Source: RBG-13-43-22 sp040755035 (GTDB lineage: Bacteria > Desulfobacterota > RBG-13-43-22). Taken from it: DNA of 36,985 bases. The position numbers were made by a program, and so were the translations under genes. This document shows positions 31,609 through 36,985 of the stretch, piece by piece. Under the pieces are notes generated by a model. That model did not search any database and was not told the DNA's origin. It saw nothing but the letters and a program-made list of their open reading frames with translations. Where the stretch lies: positions 1-36,985 of the forward strand of contig JBFMBU010000098.1 in assembly GCA_040755035.1 (NCBI GenBank), written 5' to 3'. Within the stretch, counting starts at the first letter, position 1, and every line of letters begins with the position of its first letter.

Positions 31609-32328
31609 ATGATCGAGAAATTGGCACCATTGGGATTGAACAGCCCCTTTAATACGGGAAAACACCATCCATCCTCCACCACGGATTCTTGTGCTCTCTT
31701 TTCTCAGATACTGGGAGAAGAACTGTCCGGGGGCTCCTCATTGGAAAAGACTATCCTTGATTTCTTAATCAAAACAATGGAGTCCCTAATGAGTCTTGAA
31801 AGGCAGAAGGGTCTGCCGGCCTTTTGCGCCGAGCTTCCGCTTGCTGGGTCCATGCCTTATGATCTCTCGCTTTTTAGAGAAAAAGCGGTACCTGAAATCA
31901 AGCAGGAGATCTGGCCGGAGCAGCCTAAAGGGCAAGAAATTGACGGGATTATTCAGGAGGCCTCGGCACGGTTCGGGGTCGATCCTGATTTGATCAAGGC
32001 GGTTATTACAGTGGAAAGCAACGGAAATCCCCGGGCGGTCTCCCCGGCCGGGGCTCAGGGCCTGATGCAATTGATGCCCGGCACAGCCGCTGAACTGGGG
32101 GTGACCGACCCCTTTAATTCCCGTCAGAACATCATGGCCGGGACCAGATATTTAAGCCGTCTTCTGGATCGTTATCAGGGAAACCGGTCCCTGGCCCTGG
32201 CGGCCTATAATTGGGGCATGGGTAATCTGGAGAAAAATCCCAAAGGTCTACCCCGGGAAACCCGGAATTATATCGTCAGGGTGGAGAAAAAACTTCAGAC
32301 TTACGCGGAAAATTCCTCCCCGGCCTGA
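31609..32328 (+). CDS. Lytic transglycosylase, SLT domain
   Basis: A 239-residue protein. The C-terminal SLT (lysozyme-like) domain spans about residues 112-230: GVDPDLIKAVITVESNGNPRAVSPAGAQGLMQLMPGTA, with E136 as the catalytic acid, then NIMAGTRYLSRLLDRY and LALAAYNWGMGNLEK. It cleaves peptidoglycan, leaving 1,6-anhydro ends. The first ~105 residues are unlike known domains and no signal peptide is visible, so either export uses another route or the start lies elsewhere. No ribosome site precedes the ATG at 31609. Confidence 0.88.
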   Translation: MIEKLAPLGLNSPFNTGKHHPSSTTDSCALFSQILGEELSGGSSLEKTILDFLIKTMESLMSLERQKGLPAFCAELPLAGSMPYDLSLFREKAVPEIKQEIWPEQPKGQEIDGIIQEASARFGVDPDLIKAVITVESNGNPRAVSPAGAQGLMQLMPGTAAELGVTDPFNSRQNIMAGTRYLSRLLDRYQGNRSLALAAYNWGMGNLEKNPKGLPRETRNYIVRVEKKLQTYAENSSPA

Positions 32329-32420
32329 ACCTCTGCTACCGCTGCTTTCTGCCGGACCTGAAGAGGCGAAAGCGGAAGTTCCTGATCCGATAGACCCCCG
32401 GTCCTCTTATGTCTATATAT

Positions 32421-32699
32421 TTTTGAGACAATCTCGCAAAAAGCCGAATACTGTCATTTCGAGGGGGGAAGCGACGAGAAATCTTTTCGGTCGATTTCAT
32501 CCACCTTAACAGGAGATGAACTCGCAAATAGTCTCGAAGGTCATCCCGACCGAAAGGGAGGGATCGTATAACAGGACGATAAATCAAGATTTGTCTCTCT
32601 CGGCTTCCGAAAGGAAGCTTCTTTTAGGGTCGGCAAAGCCGACCGGGTCGAAATGACAAAAAAAGGATTTTCCGATTTTTTGCAAGACCATCTTTTGAG
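32421..32699. repeat. MITE-like element with imperfect terminal inverted repeats and internal hairpins
   Basis: TGTCATTTCGA (32452-32462) and TCGAAATGACA (32648-32658) are perfect complements. Outside them the flanks are also inverted copies: GACAATCTCGCAAAAAG on the left corresponds to GATGGTCTTGCAAAAAA read from the right end. Inside are GCTTCC-GAAA-GGAAGC, GGTCGGC-AAA-GCCGACC (a perfect 7-bp stem), and TTTCGGTCG paired with CGACCGAAA. Total ~280 bp, no open frame. It fills most of the 32329-32730 gap and probably is one of a family of dispersed intergenic repeats. Confidence 0.68.
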
Positions 32700-32730
32700 C
32701 CCCCCCAAAAAATTTCTATAGCCTTTTTCA

Positions 32731-33870
32731 TTGACAAACGTACTGCAATCCCTCTATACCGCAAAAGAGCGGGACAGAGGGATTAGTAAATTAGCAATAG
32801 AATTCTACCCAAATTGGATAGAATTTATTCTAAAAAAGGGGATTTTACCCGGACCGAAGGAAGAAATTTGGAATTACCAGTTAGGGTCCGGCTGGTCCGG
32901 GTTGGGGATGGACATCGCTCAAATCAGAGAACTCATACAGAAGGGCCAGAAGCCGGTTCAGGTTCACTTTTCAGAGGGAAAAGGGGGGCCGGCTGACCAG
33001 GTATTGTCCGCATTTTTTCAGGAGCTGAAGGCCGGCGGCGGTCTCTCTGAATTATCCGATCACCTGCCTGAAAATAGCGAGGGAGCACCCTTCCTGGCTT
33101 TTTCCTCAACCGGCGCACCCCGTAACTATTACAAAGCCCTGCCTTCCGGTCTGGAATGGTCCCCTTTCCTATCCCTGCTGCGTTCCCTGGGGAACGGGAA
33201 CACCTCTTTATCTCCAGAGTCGCAGCATCGCCTATGGGATTTGAAAAGACCTCTAACCATCCAGGTCCTTATTACCGCCTCCTGTCCTTTTTGTGCCCAG
33301 GTGGTAGGGCTGGTCAATCAGGTGGCCGCCGCCGGAGCCCAGGTCAGGGCCTGGATCATTGATCTGGACCTCTTCCCTGACTATATTCAACGCTATCGTC
33401 CCAAAACCGCCCCAACCACCATTCTGGAAGAAGAGATCGTTCTGACCGGTTTGATACAGGAGGAAGAGCTGGTCGAATGGCTGATCCGATTGGATTCCAA
33501 CGATTATCTGGACCGGCTTTATCGGAATTACCTGATGGAAAAAAGGATGGATGAAGCCTGGAAACGTCTCCTTCACCATCCGCAAGATCTGCCGGTGATT
33601 GCCGGGCTGATCAGGGACGAAGCCTTCAGTATAAAATTAGGGGCCATGGCCCTGCTGGAGCAGGTGGTGGATGAGGCCCCCCATTTGCATGAGGCCCTCT
33701 TCGAAGCCCTTGCTCCGCTGCTTGAAGACCCTTCCGATTTGGTGGTGGGGGATGGGGCCTATCTTTTGGGATTACTCCCGGACCCTCGAAAAATCCCTCT
33801 CCTGCAGGCCCTTCTCTCCCATGACAACCCCGAAATTGCCGAAGCAGCCCGTGAGGGATTAACAACCTGA
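32731..33870 (+). CDS. Thioredoxin-fold disulfide oxidoreductase fused to HEAT repeats
   Basis: A frame of 379 residues. Residues ~165-260 form a glutaredoxin/PDO-like domain with an active site SCPFC (C185, C188) in QVLITASCPFCAQVVGLVNQVAAAG and a cis-proline region KTAPTTILEEE. Residues ~55-160 look like a degenerate first thioredoxin fold. The last ~100 residues (LGAMALLEQVVDEAPHLHEALFEALAPLLEDP, VVGDGAYLLGLLPDPRKIPLLQALL) are HEAT-type helical repeats. The combination suggests thiol exchange with a docking module. The start is unsure: the TTG at 32731 has no ribosome site and its TTGACA, 18 nt from TATACC, may instead be a promoter; the first ATG in frame is at 32908, at the end of the shared element. 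Confidence 0.75.
   Translation: MTNVLQSLYTAKERDRGISKLAIEFYPNWIEFILKKGILPGPKEEIWNYQLGSGWSGLGMDIAQIRELIQKGQKPVQVHFSEGKGGPADQVLSAFFQELKAGGGLSELSDHLPENSEGAPFLAFSSTGAPRNYYKALPSGLEWSPFLSLLRSLGNGNTSLSPESQHRLWDLKRPLTIQVLITASCPFCAQVVGLVNQVAAAGAQVRAWIIDLDLFPDYIQRYRPKTAPTTILEEEIVLTGLIQEEELVEWLIRLDSNDYLDRLYRNYLMEKRMDEAWKRLLHHPQDLPVIAGLIRDEAFSIKLGAMALLEQVVDEAPHLHEALFEALAPLLEDPSDLVVGDGAYLLGLLPDPRKIPLLQALLSHDNPEIAEAAREGLTT
32785..32910 (+). repeat. Shared element, copy B, matching 18391-18514 upstream of greA
   Basis: Matches copy A over its whole length with three long identical blocks and a few small indels, and ends, like copy A, at a GGGGATG. Here the reading frame stays open (IEFYPNWIEFILKKGILPGP), so it is read as the N-terminus of the thioredoxin/HEAT protein if the TTG start is right. 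The inverted pair ACCCGGACC / GGTCCGGGT is kept. The two copies are about 14 kb apart. Confidence 0.75.
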
Positions 33871-33894
33871 TCCGTTTCCCTTCCCTCCAATGAG

Positions 33895-33929
33895 AACCGA
33901 TTCGGCCTTTTTGACAGCCGGTTTTTTTT
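33895..33929 (+). terminator. Intrinsic terminator after the thioredoxin/HEAT gene
   Basis: AACC and GGC on the left pair with GCC and GGTT on the right, with a bulge (33895-33921), followed directly by a run of eight T. It lies 25 nt after the stop. Confidence 0.6.
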
Positions 33930-34015
33930 ATGCTACTTATTTTGAAAAATGAAACCCGGCCGGGGGAAACGTCCCCCAGGAAACTTCTTTGTTTGCGAAG
34001 GGAGAGAAGGAAAGC

Positions 34016-34465
34016 ATGCGTCTAATTCTGCAGCGGGTCAAAGAGGCCCGGGTAATCATCAAAGAGGAAAAGGTCGGAGAAATCGGTCGGGGACTGCTGG
34101 TTTATGTCGGTGTGGGAAAGGACGATACCGGGGAGGATGTGGAATATCTCCTGGAAAAAGTCCTCCATTTGCGGATATTCCCCGATGGAGGGAATAAATT
34201 CAATCTTTCTCTGCTGGATGTCGGCGGCGCCCTGCTGGTGGTTTCCCAATTTACCCTTTGGGGGGATTGCCGAAAGGGCAGACGTCCCTCTTTTTCCGAA
34301 TCGGCAGCGGCGGAAAAAGCTCAGCCGCTCTATGAATTATTTATCGAGAAAGGGCGGCAAAAAGGGGTTCCCACGGCCTGCGGCCGCTTTCAGGAAATGA
34401 TGGAGATCCATTCCATAAACGATGGACCGGTGACCCTCCTGCTGGACAGCCGGAAAAATTTTTAA
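34016..34465 (+). CDS. dtd: D-aminoacyl-tRNA deacylase
   Basis: A 149-residue protein of normal Dtd length. It begins MRLILQRVKEARVII, has LHLRIFPDGGNKFNLSLLDVGGALLVVSQFTLWGDCRKGRRPSF, which contains the SQFTL motif, and ends with INDGPVTLLLDS, containing the GP cis-proline motif. Both motifs line the active site, which removes D-amino acids (and glycine) wrongly attached to tRNA. I chose the ATG at 34016, preceded by AGAAGGAA; the frame is open nine codons further upstream without support. It is followed at 16 nt by a DUF1285 gene. Confidence 0.95.
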   Translation: MRLILQRVKEARVIIKEEKVGEIGRGLLVYVGVGKDDTGEDVEYLLEKVLHLRIFPDGGNKFNLSLLDVGGALLVVSQFTLWGDCRKGRRPSFSESAAAEKAQPLYELFIEKGRQKGVPTACGRFQEMMEIHSINDGPVTLLLDSRKNF

Positions 34466-34481
34466 AACGGTAGGAAGCGAT

Positions 34482-34958
34482 ATGAACCAAAACAGTCAAA
34501 ACATTCCTCCCTGTATGATCTTTGTCAGCAAAGAAGGGAAATGGTACCATGAAGGGGCCGAGATCATCCACCGGCCCATTTTTCTCTGGATGATCCAGAG
34601 CCTGGATAAGACCGAGGAAGGGCTTTTTATCGTCCATATGAACAACCAGAAATGTTTTCTGGAAGTGGAAGACACACCGCTGGTGGTCACCGGGGTTTCC
34701 TTCGCTGCGGCCGTGCCGGAAGCAGCGGAGCAGGTCCTTTTGACCCTCAATGATGATTCAGAGGAGACCCTTGATCCCGCCACCTTAAGGATCAGTAAAG
34801 AAAGCGTCCTTTATTGCACGGTCAAACAGGGAAAATTTCCGGCCCGCTTCCTAAGACCGGCCTATTATCAGATCGCCGAAAAAATTTCCGAAGATAACCA
34901 GGGCGGATTCAGTCTGGAAATAGGGGGGCGCAAATTTCCCATTGGGACGGGTCGGTAG
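34482..34958 (+). CDS. DUF1285 domain protein
   Basis: A 158-residue soluble protein. The region CMIFVSKEGKWYHEGAEIIHRPIFLWMIQSL followed by CFLEVEDTPLVVTGV matches the DUF1285 family, whose members are small and of unknown function; the known structures resemble double-barrel folds, as I recall. The start has TAGGAAG upstream and lies 16 nt after dtd, so they share a transcript. No signal peptide or metal motif. The residues after about 120 (RFLRPAYYQIAEKI) fit the family's C-terminus. Confidence 0.8.
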   Translation: MNQNSQNIPPCMIFVSKEGKWYHEGAEIIHRPIFLWMIQSLDKTEEGLFIVHMNNQKCFLEVEDTPLVVTGVSFAAAVPEAAEQVLLTLNDDSEETLDPATLRISKESVLYCTVKQGKFPARFLRPAYYQIAEKISEDNQGGFSLEIGGRKFPIGTGR

Positions 34959-35019
34959 ATCCTCAAGAAGACCTCTCAGGTCCTAAGCCTGATTCAAAAC
35001 TAAAGTTTCTTGTCTATCC

Positions 35020-36036
35020 TTATGAGATGGTTAATAAATTCTCGACGGTTTCCACCACCCGGGAAACTGGAATGGATTCCAGACACTTCCTTTGGGGACA
35101 GGAGGTCATTTTTTCCCTGGAACAGGGGGAGCAGGGCAGGGTAGGGCTGAGCACCGTAACCTTTTCCCCCCGGGGTCCCCAGAGCAGGGGGTCGGTGGGA
35201 CCGAAAACAGCAACGAGGGGAAGACCCAGAGCGGCGGCCAGGTGCGAGATCCCGGAATCGTTGCCTATGTATCCGCGACAACAGCTAAGCAGAGCGGCTA
35301 ACTCCGGCAGTGCCAGGTTCCGGATCAAAGGGAATCCGGCCTCCTGAAGTGGCTGGAAGGGAAACGTTGACCGGTCTTCCTCCACCGGGCCGAAAAGGAA
35401 AAGGGGGCAAAGGGACAAGCGGTCTCTTAAGCGCTTTGCGGTTTCCAGAAACCGCTCCCAGGGCCAATTCTTAAAAACACTGCCGCTTCCGGGATGCACG
35501 GCCAAGAAAAGGGAAGAGGAATTCGGTTCCTGGAAGGATTGCAGCAGGGCGGTCGCTGCCGTCAGATCCTCCGGAGCAGGAGAAAGATAAACCTTGCCTT
35601 TTGCCCAAGGGATCCCCATCGATTCCAGGATGACTTGTTGCCGAATCGGCAGAGGGATTTTATCTTGAACATCGGGGAAAGAAGGGATCCGGAGGATATC
35701 CTTCACCCCGGCCCGTCGCAAGCCCAGGAACAACCGGTCCTTATTGTCGGCGGAGAACAATATGACCTTCTGAAAGGTGTTCAGAAAATCCCGGAAAGGT
35801 CCGGGGAAGAGAGGGTGCTCCTGATAAAGCGCGGCCCATTCTCTTCCCTGAAGGGAAAGGATCTCCCCGACATCAAACCGGTCCTGCAGCAGGGAAAGTA
35901 CTTCCGGATTTCCGGCCATGGTCCAGGGAATTTTCCGCTCGTGCCGACGCAGGCTGTAAAGGGCCGGGAGCGATAACATCAGATCGCCCAGGGCGCCCTG
36001 GTGAATGATAAGGATCGGAGCGGAAGAAGTCTTCAA
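35020..36036 (-). CDS. Glycosyltransferase family 9 (heptosyltransferase-like)
   Basis: A 338-residue GT-B glycosyltransferase. It opens with ILIIHQGALGDLMLSLPALYSLRRH, the GT9 N-terminal motif. The donor site is represented by AVHPGSGSVFKNWPWERFLETAKRL and YIGNDSGISHLAAALGLPLVAVFGPTDPLLWGPRG. Family members add heptose or similar sugars to lipopolysaccharide core on the inner face of the membrane. The first usable start is a TTG at 36036; TGA lies four codons upstream in frame, and no ribosome site is clear. There are several cysteines near the C-terminus (PCSPCSREKMTSCPQRKC), as often seen in GT9. Confidence 0.9.
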   Translation of the reverse strand: MKTSSAPILIIHQGALGDLMLSLPALYSLRRHERKIPWTMAGNPEVLSLLQDRFDVGEILSLQGREWAALYQEHPLFPGPFRDFLNTFQKVILFSADNKDRLFLGLRRAGVKDILRIPSFPDVQDKIPLPIRQQVILESMGIPWAKGKVYLSPAPEDLTAATALLQSFQEPNSSSLFLAVHPGSGSVFKNWPWERFLETAKRLRDRLSLCPLFLFGPVEEDRSTFPFQPLQEAGFPLIRNLALPELAALLSCCRGYIGNDSGISHLAAALGLPLVAVFGPTDPLLWGPRGEKVTVLSPTLPCSPCSREKMTSCPQRKCLESIPVSRVVETVENLLTIS

Positions 36037-36084
36037 TTTTTTTCAAGGAATACAGGGTTTCCGGGCATTTCTTGGGGTTGACCC

Positions 36085-36797
36085 TTATCCCAGATAACCT
36101 TCCTGTAAGGCCGGATCGTTCAGTAAATCAAGGCTGGTCCCCTGCATGACCACCCGACCGGTTTGCATGACGATTCCCCGGTGAGAAATCCGAAGGGCCA
36201 TTTGGGCATCCTGTTCCACCAGGATAATGCTGGTCCCGCTGTGGTTGATGGTCCGGGTTACCCGGGCCACCTCCTGACGCATCAAGGGACTCAGCCCCAG
36301 GGTCGGTTCATCCAGGATGAGCAGTTTCGGCCCGGCCATTAAACCCCGCCCGATAGCCAGCATCTGCTGCTCTCCGCCGCTCAGACTCCCACCCCGTTGG
36401 TTTTTTCTTTCCCGCAGAATAGGGAATATGGTAAAAATTTTTTCCAGGGATGCGAGGTTCGATTGTTTTTTGGACCTAAGATAAGCCCCGACTTTAAGGT
36501 TTTCCAATACCGTCAAGGTACTGAAGATTCCCCGCCCCTCGGGGACTTGAACGATGCCCATTTTGACCAGAAGGTGAGGGGGAAGGCCGTTGATACGTTT
36601 ATCTTGAAAGAGGATTTCACCCCTGGAAGGCTGCACCAATCCACAGAGGGTGTTGACCAGGGTGGTTTTCCCGGCCCGTTACCACCCAGGATGGAGAGGA
36701 TTTCTCCTTCTTTGAGATAGAGCGACACCCCCTCCAAGGCCTGCACTCCGCCGTAATTCAGGGATAGCTCTTTGATTTCCAGGATCGATTTAGCCAT
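36085..36797 (-). pseudogene. livF: Branched-chain amino acid ABC transporter ATPase LivF, frameshifted in Walker A
   Basis: Two overlapping frames together make one LivF of about 237 residues. The first runs from the ATG at 36797: ILEIKELSLNYGGVQALEGVSLYLKEGEILSILGGNG. It then loses frame, giving PGKPPWSTP instead of the expected AGKTTLVNTL. The second frame continues VQPSRGEILFQDKRI, PEGRGIFSTLTVLENL, the signature RGGSLSGGEQQMLAIGRGLMAGPKLLILDEPTLGLSP (ABC signature and Walker B). One missing G in a run of G (plus strand CCC at 36675-36677, expected CCCC) restores the frame. This may be a sequencing error in a homopolymer or a real mutation that destroys ATP binding. The start overlaps the end of the LivG gene by 8 nt. 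Confidence 0.85.
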
Positions 36798-36985
36798 CCG
36801 TCGCCCCTAAATAAGCCTCGATGACCTGGGGATGGCGGCGGATGCGTTCCGGCTCCCCTTCGGCGATCTTTACTCCGTAATGGATAACGACAATCCGGTC
36901 GCAGAGCCCCATGACCATTTTCATATTGTGTTCTACCAGAACCACCGTCTTTTTTCTTTCCGAGCGGACTTTTATGATTTGTCCG
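36790..36985 (-). CDS. livG: Branched-chain amino acid ABC transporter ATPase LivG, C-terminal end (runs off window)
   Basis: The visible 64 codons end with TVVLVEHNMKMVMGLCDRI, then VVIHYGVKIAEGEPERI and HPQVIEAYLG before the stop at 36790. The EHNM and the 'VIEAYLG' ending are typical of LivG-type ATPases of the hydrophobic amino acid uptake (HAAT) ABC family. The gene overlaps the LivF start by 8 nt (ATGGCTAA), normal for this operon. The permease and binding-protein genes are expected to lie beyond the window. Confidence 0.88.
   Translation of the reverse strand, partial: GQIIKVRSERKKTVVLVEHNMKMVMGLCDRIVVIHYGVKIAEGEPERIRRHPQVIEAYLGATDG

Noticed and set aside
31406..31612. Short lysine-rich frame upstream of the lytic transglycosylase
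   Set aside because: No ribosome site and no recognisable similarity; ends inside the next gene's start. Kept as possible leader only.

Overview
The window looks like a chromosomal segment of an anaerobic deltaproteobacterium (Desulfobacterota-like), of moderately high GC by eye. This is an inference from gene content: a SelB selenocysteine elongation factor, a DUF362 protein with two [4Fe-4S] clusters, an LUD-domain protein, a CaiB/BaiF CoA-transferase next to a 3-hydroxyacyl-CoA dehydrogenase, a Liv-type amino-acid ABC transporter, and quinone/prenyl synthesis genes. I see no rRNA, tRNA, CRISPR array, prophage or insertion-sequence transposase.

Layout. 1-2851 (minus): HD-GYP-like protein, APC amino-acid permease and the start of a GMC-like flavin oxidoreductase. 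2973-5297: a broken transglutaminase-like remnant and an LUD protein (minus), then a DUF362 ferredoxin protein (plus). 5459-6838: a secreted beta-helix protein interrupted by one in-frame TGA that is followed by a hairpin resembling a bacterial SECIS. 7107-7684 (minus): a VapBC-like toxin-antitoxin pair whose PIN toxin has lost one acidic residue. 7884-13830: an arylsulfatase, a zinc alcohol dehydrogenase and a 3-hydroxyacyl-CoA dehydrogenase (minus), divergent from a class III CoA-transferase (plus). 13932-14147: a multi-hairpin palindromic element. 14192-16615: M29-like aminopeptidase and pyruvate kinase, convergent.

17117-20344 (plus): MFS transporter, GreA and a secreted NHL propeller. 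20390-24680 (minus): a Cys form of the UXX-star glutaredoxin family translationally coupled to a cysteine-free AhpD-like protein, then UbiE/MenG, a WXXGXW-repeat protein and SelB. 24747-29941 (plus): promoter and long leader, Hsp20, Lon, PHP phosphoesterase, DUF2156 protein and a small unknown protein. 30000-31385 (minus): polyprenyl synthase and a small HEXXH metallopeptidase. 31609-34958 (plus): lytic transglycosylase, a MITE-like element, a thioredoxin-fold/HEAT fusion, Dtd and DUF1285. 35020-36985 (minus): GT9 glycosyltransferase, a LivF gene frameshifted in its Walker A motif, and the end of LivG.

The signals most worth following are: (i) the in-frame TGA at 6032 with a GGTC-loop hairpin, in a genome segment that encodes SelB; (ii) a ~125-nt element present both upstream of greA (18391-18514) and at the 5' part of the thioredoxin/HEAT gene (32785-32910), with similarity ending at an ATG in both copies; (iii) the structured palindromic elements; and (iv) several damaged or odd genes (LivF, VapC, the transglutaminase remnant, and ubiE without a standard start).
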